Below the pieces are notes generated by a model. It made no database searches. It had not been told where the DNA came from and saw nothing but the letters and a program-made list of their open reading frames with translations. Both the position numbers and the translations under genes were made by a program. Of a stretch of DNA of 64,000 bases, positions 46,839 through 59,915 are shown one piece after another (position 1 is the stretch's first letter; each line of letters opens with the position of its first letter). The DNA comes from Brachycybe producta (Eukaryota > Arthropoda > Diplopoda > Playtdesmida > Andrognathidae), in NCBI GenBank assembly GCA_036925085.1, contig JAUPFP010000124.1:164890-228889 (forward strand). Reading direction: 5' to 3'.

Positions 46839-47009
46839 GGCTTCACACGGACCACTTTGTGTGGCCACTGGTGTATAGAATCATAAGTGACAAATAGTAG
46901 TTGCCACCTGTGGCTGGACTCAACTACTCATCGCCACAGTGGTTCAAAAAAATACCGTGTCTGGTTGGTCCACTTTTAAGTGGCGCCACACAGACGTCCG
47001 CTTGAAGCC
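46839..47009. repeat. Inverted-repeat element (family G)
   Basis: Termini GGCTTCACACGGAC and GTCCGCTTGAAGCC face each other over about 170 bp. The interior has repeated TGTGGC/GCCACA words. Confidence 0.55.
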
Positions 47010-47070
47010 AAGCAGCCTGAAGAGCTCGCAAAATGGAACTGGAAGGATTTAGAATGTGAGCTACGATCAA

Positions 47071-47084
47071 CACTAGATGGCGCC
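47071..47084 (+). promoter_or_regulatory. CTCF-like motif
   Basis: CACTAGATGGCGCC just outside the family G element. Confidence 0.35.
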
Positions 47085-47199
47085 ACACGGCTCACCATTT
47101 TTTTCTATAGAACCTTGGTTTGGTCATCATCATCATCATCAATAATAATAATAATAATTAATTAATGAATACAATTATATAGAAAACGAAATATTAAAC

Positions 47200-47310
47200 T
47201 AAATGCTGCGTTTACAGTCGATGTTTCGCAATAATAACAATATTTGAAATTACAAATTTATCTTTTTAGTGGTGGATGGTATTGTGAAATAGACTATAAA
47301 CGCAGCACAA
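47200..47310. repeat. Family C-like inverted-repeat element
   Basis: Ends ATGCTGCGTTTACAGTC and GACTATAAACGCAGCA are inverted; about 110 bp long. Confidence 0.55.
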
Positions 47311-47941
47311 TTGTAATTTATGAATGAATAATATGTAGGAACAATGAAAATGGGGGGTCAAAGGTCAACGGGTTGGTTGGGGGGGGAGCCGCACTGCGAC
47401 TCTGTAAAATTAGCAAATGGTGGGTTTTGTTTGAAGTTAATTGAGTAAAAAAGAAACGAAAGTCAATTGAAGTCTTCTGATTCTTAATAATAATTGATCG
47501 GCAGTTGTAAATTAAGGATTGAAATTAATTATGAATGATAATTAAAACGAGAAAAATTTGAGATCTTCGGTTGTGTTGGAGTTAGGAATTGGGTTCAGTT
47601 TGAAACCCAATTTGGAAGCCGGAAGGAGGAGGAGGATTGGTCACTTTTATGTAGGAATTAGGGGGGAAAACGGGTCAAAAGACACTTTTTAAAATTTGTG
47701 CGTTGTTTTTGTCGTCCTAAGTGATGTTTTGTCTTAAGAATATCAATGACCAAGTTCGTTGAGCCAAATAAAAAGAGTGGTCAGTGTTGTGTGGTCAACA
47801 TATAATAATAATTAATAGCACCAAACAAAAGTAATCTTTATATTGGAGGAGGAGGAGGAGTAAGAACGAACACAAGACACACACACAATGATGACGATGA
47901 ATATGAAGGTGAGAGTGGTCCAGTTAATGGGGGGGGGGAGG

Positions 47942-50140
47942 TCACTCCATGAGCATGTATCTCTGCAAAGGCCTGGGAAGTCCCAACTGTGGAGTGGCCC
48001 AAGTGATACGCTTGGGACCCATGGACCGTCTCAGTGCCCTCCAACAGAGGTACTTGAGATCGTGAGGTTGACTCCAGTATCGCATCATACTCAGTTTGAG
48101 CTGGAGGAAGACGGGGCCGAGGACGCGGAAACAGCGCACGTGTCGGAACATGGTCCTCAGGACGTGGGCGTGCATCCGTTTCGGATACTCTCCCATCGCC
48201 TGAGACAGGAGCCTCGTTGTGAGGCTGCAGTTCTCCAGTCGCCTCAGGTGGATGATGGATTTGAGGAACCAGCTGAAGGAGGACTGGTCCTCTTTGGAAG
48301 AGGAGCCGACGGCCGCACATGAAGACCAGACTGTGGCTCCGTGGTTGAGGAGCAACCGTGACAGGGCTATCGAATCGTCCAAGTGGTAAACGCTATAAGT
48401 GAGGAGGGTTCGACCCTGTCGGTTGACTGCATTCGGATCGGCACCGTGTCCAAGAAGCACTTCGGCCAGAGAGTTAGCCTCCTCGTAGAGACCCTCTTTG
48501 AGCAGGATCCTCAGATACAAAAGGGGAGAATCTCCTTCGCGGTCTTCGACGTTTACGTCGGCACCGAACTGGAGAAGGGTCGTTACGCAATCTTCCATGT
48601 TCTTGCGTTGGTTACGGATGTCGCCTTCATAAAAAAAAGACAAATTTAGATTTAAGTTAAAAAAAAGTAAGGTCTCAAGGTTAGATAAAGGTTACCTAGT
48701 AGGACCAAGTGTAGAGGCGTTTGCCCTTCTAGGTTTTGTTCGTTTACTTTGGCTCCGTTGGCGCACAGCATTTTGACCCAGGACGCACCCGATTGGAGGG
48801 TACAGGCCACATGGAGAGCACTCGTTTGAAGTTTCTACAAATGCAAATCGCGTCATCATTGTTTAAGAACAGCAGATTTTAGAAGAAACTTGAAAGATGT
48901 TTTAAAAACTAGAAAGGTAACTCAATCACTTAAGAGTATTTTTCATTTCGATATCTTTTAAAATAACATTTTTTTTTACTTGAGTTGGAAAAGGACCCAA
49001 CTTTAAACAGATAATATTTTTTCTATCAAAGTAAAAAGTTTATTTTGAAAGATTATCAACATGAAAAGTGAAAAAAAAAAACGTTTACACTTTAAAACCA
49101 CCTTAAAAAGTAGAGGAGGTTTTGAAAAAAACTGGGAGTTTAACGACATTTCCCAAATTACAGCAACACATTTTTGAGGAAATTTGTGAAAACATTTTAT
49201 TGTTGTTGAAACAATCGATTTGTTTGTTTTAATCGATGTGAAATCTGAGATCTAATTCCATGTAATTGTTTTTATGTTGTGGGGGGGGGAGGTGATTTGA
49301 GTTCAACTCTTTTAAGGTTTTAACCCTTTGGGGGAGGGGGGAGGGGGAGGGAGGGAGGACTAGGCAAAGAGGGTTTTAACCCTTTTGTCGTTTAAACAAC
49401 GAAATTCGTTGACATCTGAAAGAGAGAATGAATGGAGCAACTGAGACAATAATAATAATTGTGATAAATAATCGATGAATTGGGTGACAAAAACAACTGA
49501 AATAAAAAAAAGGAAGAAGAAAATGAAATGTTGAGAAATCCATACAATTTGCTGTGTTTGTTTTTTCCTGCCTTTTTTTTTTGTCGTTTTTCTCTCTTCC
49601 GTTCTTTGGCTCCAATAGGCGCAGTGGCTTATAACGTGTGTAATGAATGTGTCAAAGAACTCTCTCTCTCTCTCTCTCTCAGTCTATCTCTCTTCTGTTC
49701 ATTACCCTTCTTTTCTTTCTTTCCTTTTTTCCTGTTTCTCCTTTTGAAAGCAAGAAGCTCCACTCACTCATTCTTACTACTAAAATATAACCCCCCCCCC
49801 TCCCTCCTTACTTATTATAACTAAGTTAACGGTCATTCGATGTGAGGAGAGAAAAAAAAGTCAAATCTGTACATTCACTAGTCCATGTGTAAAATAATAA
49901 GATGATGATGTCGATTAAACTCCTGGTTTTATTGTGCAGATTAAATTGCACTACTTTTTGGGTTTTACAAATTGACTAGCGATTGTTCAGAATGACTTGA
50001 TTTTTGTTTTGGATCACTTTTTTCATAAATAAGTCGAAAGAAGGGAAGAAGGACAGAGAAGGGGTACATTATTGGGAACATGCTTTTTATTTTCTAAATT
50101 TAGAGTTTTGATTCATGTTTGGAATTTCCTAATCAAAGTC

Positions 50141-50212
<72 letters not shown>

Positions 50213-52407
50213 ACGCATATTGTGTTTAGTGTCTCACCCTGTAAATTCGGTTGAATTTCGGAAGACAATGACCCCCCCCCCCCCCCCCCTTTCCTCTACA
50301 TTGATATTATATAAATTACATCAACATAAAAATGTACAGACGGACAGACACGCACAGATATAGAGTACATTTAATTTAGTCGTATTCTAGTATTTAATAA
50401 GTGTGTCCATTCACGCAACACACATGCAGACCGTATGTAAAACGGACTCTTCTTCTCGTTGTGATTGACTTCTTCTTCACCTCCTTTTCAGATATTTATC
50501 TTCGAACAACTTTCTTCCTTTTTCGTTCTCATTATTAGTCTTATTCTAGTATACAATATGAAGACAAAATTATTCTAGTATGTAACTATATAGAGACAAG
50601 AAGAGTGTGTTTAAATGGGGGAGGGGGTGCCCCCCCCCTTTCTTCCTATATACTGTATATGTAGAAATACAGAAGAAGAAGAAGAAGAAGGGTGTTTGTG
50701 GGGAGGAGGGGAAGGGTCACAAGGGGTCATCGCCTCTTGAAATAAAAAAGTGACCGGCCGATGGCTTCCAGAATGAGTCGTCGTCAACTCTGGCGATCAG
50801 TATTATTATTATTATTATTATTAAAATCAACAAAAACCATTGTTAATCTGAAACAAGTGTTTATCAGTGACTAGATTTATTTTCGTGTCTAAATTTGTGT
50901 TCTTTTTAAAAAGATACAAATAATATTATTAATAAACTCTCAGCAGAAGTTTATTTGAGAGTTGGATTGAGTTTTGGTGTCAATGACTCCCAACAAGTGA
51001 CGACCTGAGAGAGAAAGAAGGAGAGAGAGAGAGAGAAACAACTCTCTCTCTCTCTATTTGGAGTATGTGTTACACATTGTACAAATTGTACAATGTTTAA
51101 AAAAAAACACAGCCGAATCCAAATGAAATTGGTCGTTGAACGAACGCTTCAACGAGTTATCTGCTCGTACATTATAATAATATATATACATATATACAGT
51201 GTAAGTGCGGTGTGTGTGTGGGTGTCATCGGTCTCTCTCTCTCTCTCTTTCCTATACTAAATACAACTTCCTGGTTCAATCGCGTATAGAGAGAGAGAGA
51301 GAGAGAGAGAAAGTAAATTTAGGTCGTTGTTTTCAAACACAGCTGGAGTGAGTGAGTCGTACCTGAATCCTTAAGTGGCTGTCAGTGTTGTATTTCATGA
51401 ACATGTCAGCCATAGGAACATTGTCGCACACGATGCAACAACGACGAACCGCATCAACACTTTGAATTAGATCTGAAAATAATTAGGAAAATATCCCAAT
51501 TAACAGTTTTATTATGGAGAATCAGGGGGGTCGAGAGAGAGAGAGAACCAAAGGGAACTGACCGGAAGTCCAGGCAAGAGTGTTGTTGTTGTCCGTGCAG
51601 TTGTTGTTGACCTGTGGAAGACCCTGTAGTTCAGTAAATGGCAGTGAATTATGTTGCCTGATGAGGCCTCTTTCCGCAATCACAAACGACTGATGTGCGG
51701 TTGCGGTCGTTGCATGAAGTACCGCCGTTGGGTTCCTCACGGGAACCGATACCACCGCTCCACCTACCGTTCCTTCGTTTTCGGCAACGAATTTCGGTAC
51801 TGGACACACAAATTGACCATCTTTGTTGTTGTTGTTGTTGTGGTGGTGGTGGTGGTGGTGGTGGTGGACGCCGTGGATTTCATGCAGGACGTTGCACATT
51901 TCTCTTTCTCCACTTTTATTTAGACAGAAAAAAGAGCAAATTAGACGAATTTATATATATTTTTTTTTAAATTTAGAGACATTTAAAGAGACACTAGAAA
52001 GTGTTTTAGATACTAGAAAGGTAAATCAATCATTTTCATGATGTAGGACATTTTTCAAAATAAGCTTTTTATAGAAACAAAAATCAAACAATGAAGTTAA
52101 AGTTGGGTCATTTAAAAGGCATTCACAAGAAATTACCCTTCTAGTTTCTAAAACACGTTCAAGTTTCTCACATGATAGGATAAGCAAGAGTTCGAGGGAC
52201 ATTTTACATTTTAAAATTGCCAATTTTCCATCATTCTTCTTCCTGTTAGAATTTAAAATAGAAATGGGAGGAGAACAGAAAGGACACACACCTGAAAGTG
52301 AGTGGTAAATGTGTCTGTTGTTGATGTGGCGGCGGCGGCGGCGGCACGGATGGCACTTCGATGGTTCCTCCTGATCGTAACAGAACGAACTCACTTCGAT
52401 GCACCAT
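47942..52407 (-). CDS. Ankyrin-repeat SOCS-box protein (ASB-like) with Pro/His/Asn-rich N-terminus
   Basis: Five coding exons: 52407-52292, 51912-51563, 51472-51363, 48834-48696, 48624-47942; 1398 nt, 465 aa. The N-terminus is low complexity: a seven-Pro run (22-28), then nine His and five Asn (55-68). Ankyrin repeats follow (SALHVACTLQSGASWVKML, GQTPLHLVLLG, LLQFGADVNVEDREGDSPLL, LLGHGADPNAVNRQGRTLLT, LLLNHGATVW). The C-terminus PHDLKYLCWRALRR...LPRPLQRYML fits a SOCS box, so a substrate receptor for a Cullin5/Elongin B-C ubiquitin ligase is likely; the substrate is unknown. An acceptor before the first coding exon (near 52440) implies a 5' UTR intron. Introns of 378 and 2528 bases are long for this window and carry MITE-B copies and microsatellites. 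Confidence 0.82.
48883..49060. repeat. MITE-B copy in the ASB-like gene
   Basis: AAGAAACTTGAAAGATGTTT at the left, AAAAGTTTATTTTGAAAGAT at the right. It is followed at 49083 by a GTTTACACTTTAAAACCACC word also found at 42729. Confidence 0.65.
50143..50211. repeat. (GA)n microsatellite
   Basis: About 34 uninterrupted GA units, the longest simple repeat in the window. Confidence 0.95.
51975..52175. repeat. MITE-B copy in the first coding intron of the ASB-like gene
   Basis: AGACACTAGAAAGTGTTTTA at the left; CCCTTCTAGTTTCTAAAACA at the right. Confidence 0.65.
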
Positions 52408-54028
52408 TTCAATTTAAAATAACGATTGTCTTCTGTAAAACAACAACTTCTTCTTCTTCCGGACCCCCAAATTCCCCAGTTAATTACGAAAAAAAACACA
52501 TTTTTCTATAAATTCCTAACTGAAGAAGAGATCACCAAAAAAAGAAGAAGGAATGAGCACCACCGACAGTAGACACAGCAGAACGGTGTTCCCGATGACT
52601 CAGCCGTTGGCCACTGGTCACTCTTAGTCCAGCTGATAATTATTGTCATCCACTGACACCGCCGACACTTCTTCGTCCTCTGACCTTTCTTTTCTTCGTC
52701 TTTCTCCTTCTCCACCTCCTTCGCACCGCCGCCACCACCAACTAAACACTGGAGCACCGAGCTCATTCAGGTTATCAAACGAGGGTCCGGTCTTTCAGGA
52801 GTGTGTGTGTGGACTCACTGGATTTACTTTTACTCTGTGGTTAGCAACACTCCTCTTCCTCCTCCTCCTCCTTCTCTACTCTTTGGTGTTTGCACCTAAG
52901 ATTCACTAAGATCCACATGGTTCCAGCACGTGTGTCACACTGCAACTGAGTCCGGTTCGCGTTTAGTCAGAAGGAGAGTGAATAGAGAACCACTTACTCC
53001 GTTTGTAAAGAGACGCGTCCAACTCGATCGCGAGTTGTTCTCAGAAGTGATACGGTTGATGGCCTCACTTTTCTCTCTCTCTCTCTCTCCCTTTCTCTAT
53101 CTCGCTCCTCCTATGTTGATCCCTCACTCACTGGCGCTCGATATAACCTGTAACAAAGAGCGGCGGCGGCGAATAAACGACCTGACTCGAACTCTCTCTC
53201 TTTCTCTCTCCCTCCCTGCAACCAAAAGACTAGAAAAGGAGAGAGAGAATGAAAGAGGTTTTACCATTGTGTGAGGGGGGGGGGATTGTAAAAGGAGGAA
53301 TATATGGAACTGTACATTCACTTTCAGGTCAACACTCTCGACGACCATCCACCTTCCTCTCTCTCCCTCTATCTCTTTACTTTTACCGTTATTTCTTATG
53401 ACTCCCCCTCCTACTTCCCCTATTATGTATGTGGAACACGGAGGGTGCTGTTAGCCTGCTGCTGCTACGTCTGGACAGTGGCCATTTGCCTAACCTGACT
53501 GACTGTCAGTCCACGCAGCTTGTGTGGGACTGATGTTCTTCTCTCAGGACTTTGAACCAAATCCACGTTTTTGGTCACTGACTTTCTAGGGGGGGGGATA
53601 GGGAATGTGTCCCCAAGTGGACACTTGGACATTATTCTCTCTCTTTTTAAAAATTAACAGCCTAACAAGGGTTATTCACCCTGAGACCCCTTTTAACCCC
53701 ATTGATCTCTTGTGGTCCCTTTTCTATTTTTGTGTCCATCAAGTGGGGGGTTTTTTTAAAAAAATATTTTTGTTGGGATGTCCGAATTCATTGTACCAAT
53801 TGATAAGGTCCCCCCTTTTCATAACCCTTTTTCAGTATAATTGAGGTGCCTCTTCAAAAAGGGGGGGGGGGTTATTTGTGGGTTATGTTAAAAGTCTAGG
53901 AATTTTGACCCCATATTTGATCCCATTCACTCGTTTTTCATTTCCATTTTTGCAAACTAGTTTCTTTCCAAATCCAAGTTGCTCCAAAGACTTCCTTCCA
54001 TCTTTTCAAAAAGGGGTTTTTTTTTCTC

Positions 54029-54060
<32 letters not shown>

Positions 54061-54997
54061 GTCTCGGTAGGTTCGGTTTTTTAAATAAATTTTCTTATTG
54101 AAATCTTGAATAAAGTTCATGAGATTCATGAATCATTTGAATGATTGACCCCCATAACCATCCATTATGTAAGATTGGGGGCCGGGGAGTTCAAAGAGGG
54201 GGCCTAGCTCTCTCCAGGCTTCTCATCCCTTTTTTTCTTCCAAGTCTCGTTTTTTTTTTGTTTTTTTTTCTGTTTTTCTTTATGGAAAGAATAGTTGGGT
54301 CGGGTGAAAATGGACGTGTTTTATTTGTATACAAACGAGATTTTACTGACTACTTTTTCACCCCCCCCCCTTTCCTCCCTTTAAAAATGGGCATTGAAAT
54401 AAATACAGTTTCCTATCTAAGGTATTTGTGACTAATGGGGGTGGGGGGGGGGGTGTGTTTAGATAACTGTTTTGACACACACTGACTGACTGACTGACTG
54501 AAACAGACGTCGATTTCGCCGAATTTCCACTTCATGAGTGCTAAAAATGAATTACGAGCAGCACTTCCTAGAAATCTTTATTCCCCTCCTCTCTCCCCCC
54601 CCCCTTTTTTCATTTGTTATTATTACAACGTAAGGAAATAAGAAACGAAAAGGTCAGAGTTCACATTGTGTGGATGCCATTGCTCCCCTTCCCTGGTGGC
54701 GGGTACGGATCTAACATTGGGCCTAGTTGCCTCCTCCTACTTCTATAGGAGTGACAGATCCCTATAGGGAATCCTCATCCTGAAATGAGCTTGAAATTCA
54801 GGGGTTCCTTCTATAAAATCCCTTTTTATTCTTTTAAGATGCTGCTGGTCCAGGAACAGCTGATTTTCGAACTCTTAAAAAATTATTATTCGGTTTTTCA
54901 TGTTTGGCGTCTTTCAAAATAATCGCGGCTCCGTTTACACCTTTCAACTACACCGTCGTCAAAAGGGGTTTAAAGAAAACAAAGAAGAAGCTGTGTT

Positions 54998-55011
54998 GTT
55001 GCCATAGCAAC
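54998..55011. promoter_or_regulatory. RFX X-box (GTTGCCATAGCAAC)
   Basis: A full palindromic match to the RFX consensus GTNRCC-n-RGYAAC. Confidence 0.45.
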
Positions 55012-57308
55012 GACCGACTCAAAATTCAATTCCTGTCTTTCCTCCCTTATTGAGTACGGGACAGACACTCGAGTGTGTGTTCCACTGGAGGGCCAACCAT
55101 CCAAAATTGTCTTCTTCGTCATTTCTTTTAAAATATACGATTTTTTTTGTGCTGAATTATTTCTTTTAATTAATTTGCGTCGTCGTCTTTTGAGTGGAAA
55201 CCGAATTTTCTGTTGCATTTTGGACGCACTTTTTTGTGTGTTTTAGGATATTATTATTATTATTAATTTATTACTATTACTATTATTGTTGTAGTTGAAT
55301 AAGTGAGAGTGGATGGATGAAATAATGTTGCAAAAACGACATTGATAATGTGGGGGGGAGGTTAGCTCGATGATAAAAAATGAAAAGATTCATGTTTGTC
55401 TTCTTTTTATTTTTGCATATATTTAGAGAGAGAGAGAGAGAGAGAGAGATCTCTTGTGTACATAATAATGAAATAGGGATGGGTCTCTTCTGTGATCACT
55501 GAGAGAGAGAGAGAGAGAGATCGTCTCAGGTTATTGACCTATCATCATGAAAATGGGGAGGAAGGGGGAACAACCCTCCCTCCCTCCCTCAAAACACTCT
55601 TCCATCCTTCCTTCCCTCTTCTTCTTCTTCTCCATTTCTTGTGCTGTGCGTTCCGTTTCGTCTGAAATTGTGTGAACGGGAAATAATATATACTAGAATG
55701 TCCAACTGAATCTCGCAGTTGTGTAATTTGCAACATTTTTTGGGGGGGGGGGGTATAGTTCTTTTCCTATTAAATTATTCACTAATTAATAATTAAGATT
55801 CATGACAAATTTTACAAAAATGGAGCTCGTTCTTGAGTAATTGGACACCAAACAAACAAAGACAGACAGACACAGAAATGCACGGATTATATTGTACAGA
55901 AGGTCATGTTTCTTAGTGATTGCTAAGTCAAAGGTAGAGCTAAACTCATCCACATTTTTCAGAGGTAAAGTTCGTATAAAAGTTGCTGAGTTGACCACTA
56001 CCTGTGACGTATACGATCCGTGCAACGACTACTACTACTACTACTACTGGGAATCATAAAAACGCCTTTTCTGATCGTAATAAATACATTTTCAAGCGAA
56101 AATTTCTCTAGAATTTCTGGCTAGTTTTGGAATTTCAAACGCAACATTTTGGAAAGAAATTGAAAAAAAAAATCCATTTTTATTGTGGTTTGAAAATAAT
56201 TTAAGTTTTATTTTGGAGGCCACATGATGTGGCCCCCTTCTTTTCGTATTTTGACCCAACTTGAAGTGAAAAACCAAAATGAAGCGTAGAAAATGACAAT
56301 TAAAATGTGGTTTTTATTCAGTTATGTGTGTACTATTTTCTAGTTTCTAAAAAAACACTTTCGATTTTCGATTGTGTTTTGCTCTTCTTAAATGTAGATT
56401 AACCGTAATTCTATTTTTATTGTTTCTCGCTCATTTGCATAAACAACTTGAATACATCCGGGCCTCATTTTAGGGAGAGAGTTGTGCTGCCTAGAAAAAA
56501 GGGGGTCGCGTACAGTCTAAATTGGAGATCACATAATTATGACCCCAATAATATATTATTATGTTCTTCTCATCGAGACAATTTGAACCCGTTTCATGTT
56601 GAATATCAGAAACCTCTTATTTGGTGTTGTTGTTTTATGGGAACAACGCGGCGGAGAGGATTGTGTTTTATCAATAAATTCCACTTACGTATTAATAGAC
56701 AGATGGACACACACCCCAACCACCCCTTTTTTCTATTCGGACATCACTTATTGGGGGGGGGGCGGGAATATGGGTACGATATTAAGTTATGGCGATCAGG
56801 TTCCATGCAAACACCGTCTGTTTTCAGTTGTGTGATTCAGGCGATTTCAGGTCAGAATTTTATTCAACTGTTGTTGTTGAGTTCGTTGGGTTCCTTTTTT
56901 GTTCGTCTTTTCATTTAAGAAAAAAAAAAGGGGGGGTTACTCTCTCTATCTCTTTAGGCAAAATCATTTCAATGTGTTTCTATCTGGTTGAATTTTTTAT
57001 TTCACACTGAGTTCCTCCTCTTATTTCGTATGTTGTTTTTTATGCTGTATTTCTCTCTCTGTTGTGTTTGCAATTGCAGTCAGTGACCGGCCTACATTTT
57101 CGAAGAACGAATTCTCACTTTCGTTCTTCCTTCCTTCTTTCTTTCATTCCTTTCTTTCTCAGAGACTAGTTGTGTTCAGTTGGCTATTTCTTCTTATATA
57201 AGGAGAGAGTGAGAGAGTTTAATATTCTAAAATGTAAACCCACTGTGTGTGTGTGTACCCCATTTCTACAATTATATAAGGTAGATAGATGGAGAGAGCG
57301 CGGTATTT

Positions 57309-57344
<36 letters not shown>

Positions 57345-57897
57345 AAGTGGGACAGTTGCAATGTGAATCATGTTGAAATTTGTCACTTTCACTCTTTCCA
57401 GTGAATTAAATAAAACTGTGTGGTTTTTCTTCCCATTTTTCTAATTTCTCCCTCGTTTGAACTTAGAAGAAGGTGAATAAGTCAAAAGGGTACGATGCAC
57501 TTCCAATTGATTTTTGGAAATAACGAATTATTATTACGTGAAAATATAGGCCTAGAGGAGGAGAAGAAGAAATAACGAAATTTGAAATGGTGAAAAGAGA
57601 GAGAGGAAAGAAGGGGGATAAGGAAAGGGACCATCAGCCTCATCGCTTTTCATGGAATGGTCCTCCTACTCCTCCGCCTCTCGTTTCTTCATCACATCAC
57701 ATCTTATATTTTATAGGACCTATTGATATAATGTTGCAAATGAAGTGGTTGTGTGTCCGACATTCGCTTTCTAGTTTGTTACGAACATTTTTAGGTCTCT
57801 TTGTTCTCTTGGCACACAGACCACTTTACATTACAAAAAGACATTGCAACATTTGTTTGGCTTGTTCCCGAAGGACCTTTAAAGTGCAGAAGAAGAA

Positions 57898-58145
57898 AAA
57901 ACTAGAAAATGCATTTAAGAAACTCATTTTGAAGTGTATTTTAAAGTTTTTCACTTGAAACTAGAAGAGTGACGTATTTTTGACGGCGATATCTTTTAAA
58001 ATAATTATTTCAGGCAGTTTGAACAAAAACAAAACTCAAGACATTTTTGGTTTTTTTTTATTTGATTTCTCGAGTGATGAAAATCGTATATATTGAACAT
58101 ATGAAAATTATTTATTACGCAACTTTCTAGTTTCAAACGTCACTC
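57898..58145. repeat. MITE-B copy
   Basis: AAACTAGAAAATGCATTTAA and CTTGAAACTAGAAGAGTGAC at the left; ACTTTCTAGTTTCAAACGTC at the right. Confidence 0.6.
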
Positions 58146-58690
58146 TTTTAAATTATTTGCACCATAGAAAAAATGACCTCTTGAGAAAAGGCCCCTTGGG
58201 GAGCCGGGCCCCTTCTTCTTATGCTGTAACCCTCTGAATCGGCACATTAGGATGCAATCAATCGAACCCCGATCAATCAATCTTAGGTTTTTTTGTTGTT
58301 CTTCAAGTGTGAAAAAATGATTGATGTAGAAAAACACTTCTTTCAAAAGAAAAAAAGTCTTTCTTTGTGAAACTTTTCATCAATTCATTTCCGGGGTTCT
58401 TGGGAACTGAGGAGGAGGAGGAGGAGGAGGAACGTCCCCAATAAAGTGAAACAGTAACGCTCAGTATAAGGGAGTGGGGGGGGGGGGATTTAGGGAGAAT
58501 GTGAGGTTTCGGAGGGGGGGGGGGAGGTGAGGGAAGCGAACAGGGGTTGAACTCGATTTAGGCCAGTTCAGTTCAGGGCAAACAGTTAAATCGAAGATGA
58601 TGCTTCCTCCTCCTACCGCCTCCTCCTACAGTATTCCTATATATTATTATTATAGTATAGGTAGATTTAACTGTATCGTCCCTTGATGCG

Positions 58691-58720
58691 GTTACCATGG
58701 CAACCCGTTGTTATGGCAAC
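58691..58720. promoter_or_regulatory. RFX X-box with adjacent half-site
   Basis: GTTACCATGGCAAC at 58691-58704, followed after 2 bases by GTTGTTATGGCAAC (58707-58720), a degenerate second copy. Confidence 0.5.
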
Positions 58721-58815
58721 CCTGGCTGGGGCTCCTCTTGTCTTCTTCTTACGTCATCATCCTCATCCTCATCTTTTTCTTCACCTACGCCGCCCATTAA
58801 AACACACACACACCT

Positions 58816-58943
58816 AGTGCTACGTTTACACTTTAGAAAAAAAACAAACAACAGACTCGGTCAATCCATCAATTGTTTGTTTGTTTGTTGATATTTAAAA
58901 TCATTTCCAAATTAAGGTAGTTTTAAACTGTGTAAACGGCGCT
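58816..58943. repeat. Family C inverted-repeat element
   Basis: AGTGCTACGTTTACACTTT at the left and AACTGTGTAAACGGCGCTC at the right are inverted; about 125 bp. Isolated TTAAGGTGGTTTTAAAGTGT-type ends also occur near 28091, 42729, 49083 and 59690. Confidence 0.6.
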
Positions 58944-58975
58944 CTACGAACTCATGGTCCGTTCAGAAGCAAAAT

Positions 58976-59135
58976 GAACAGAAACTAGGAAACGTGTTTT
59001 AGAAACTAGAAGGGCAGTTCAGTCATTTAACAAAAGGATATATTTTCATGTTTTGATATCTTCTAATGATATCAAAACTTTATGTCAGAATTTGAAACAA
59101 TAGAGTAACAACAGTTAAGAGACTAGAATGGCTAA
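58976..59135. repeat. MITE-B copy, one arm
   Basis: GAAACTAGGAAACGTGTTTT and AGAAACTAGAAGGGCAG, then TTCATGTTTTGATATCTTCT. The right arm is decayed. Confidence 0.6.
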
Positions 59136-59747
59136 TCTTTTTTTTTTTTTTAAAAATGACTGGAGAGAGAGAGAAAGAGAGATTAAAAAATGTTTATAAT
59201 AATTTTAACTGCGTTTTTTTTTCTTAATGTGAATTGTGCAGTGATGATGATGATGATGACGGTAATTGGGGGCGCTGCGTGTGTTTTGTGTGTGAATGAA
59301 CTGTAAATATGTTGGCTGATTTTGTTGTTGTTGATGTCCCCCCCCCCCGAACACACACTACGGACAAACAGAAAGAATAATAGGAAAAAAAGAACAACGT
59401 ATAAAATATACTATATTTTATTAAATGTATTACTATTTTTACACAAGAGGTTTTTTTCTAGTTTTTTCTTCTTCTTCATCTTCTTTTTCTCTTGGCGTTT
59501 GGCTTATTGCCTATTTATTATAAGAGAAATTGCACTCTTTCTCTCTATCATTGTATTCAATTGCATTTACAAATAATCTAATTTAGAAGCAGAAGAGAAA
59601 AAAATGCGTCCTAATTCGTTAAAAGGTTTCATTATGAACAACAACAATTGGTGAAATCAGTCCTATAAAATTGGGGTAACTTTTAAGGTGGTTAATTTAA
59701 ACTGGGCGCCTCGAACTCTTTTTTTTTATTAAAATCTTTCTTTCAGG

Positions 59748-59915
59748 AGGACTTGAAAGTGTTTTAGAAACTAGAAGAGCCAAACAACCTTTTAAATATA
59801 TTTTCACTTTGAAATGGATTGATTTTCGTTTTTCACTTCAAGTTGAGTGAAAATCCCATTGTAATTGAAGAGGGTTTTTATGAAACTTCTAGTTCTAACT
59901 TTTTAGTTTTAAGAA
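59748..59915. repeat. MITE-B copy, decayed
   Basis: GGACTTGAAAGTGTTTTAGA and AACTAGAAGAGCC at the left; GAAACTTCTAGTTCTAAC at the right. Confidence 0.55.

Larger units (their letters stand above)
43826..47941. other. USP32 3' UTR and intergenic, repeat-rich
   Basis: No gene recognised. Contents: MITE-B at 44415-44655; family A element at about 45105-45290; CTCF-like motifs at 45738, 45893 and 47071; G/C homopolymers at about 45985, 46370 and 46531; inverted-repeat element G at 46839-47009; family C-like element at about 47200-47310; ATC/AAT trinucleotide runs near 47125-47165. Open frames here are short and lack domains. Confidence 0.45.
48835..51362. other. Long intron of the ASB-like gene
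   Basis: No exon is seen inside. Contents: MITE-B at about 48883-49060, a CT run at 49663-49690, a (GA)n array at about 50143-50211, a C run at 50272-50289, G/C runs near 50620-50640, GA/CT runs at 51020-51055 and 51230-51310, and AT-rich filler. Confidence 0.6.

Noticed and set aside
47888..48322. Plus-strand frame of 144 codons
   Set aside because: Antisense to the last ASB-like exon, which has ankyrin and SOCS-box sequence.
52643..52909. Plus-strand frame with a Leu-rich hydrophobic segment
   Set aside because: Made of CT-rich simple sequence; no homology or splice context.
56448..56918. Open frame of 156 codons
   Set aside because: No domain, low complexity, runs through a G homopolymer; no splice or homology support.
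57587..57958. Open frame of 123 codons with basic and hydrophobic parts
   Set aside because: Its end lies inside a MITE-B copy and it has no recognisable domain.
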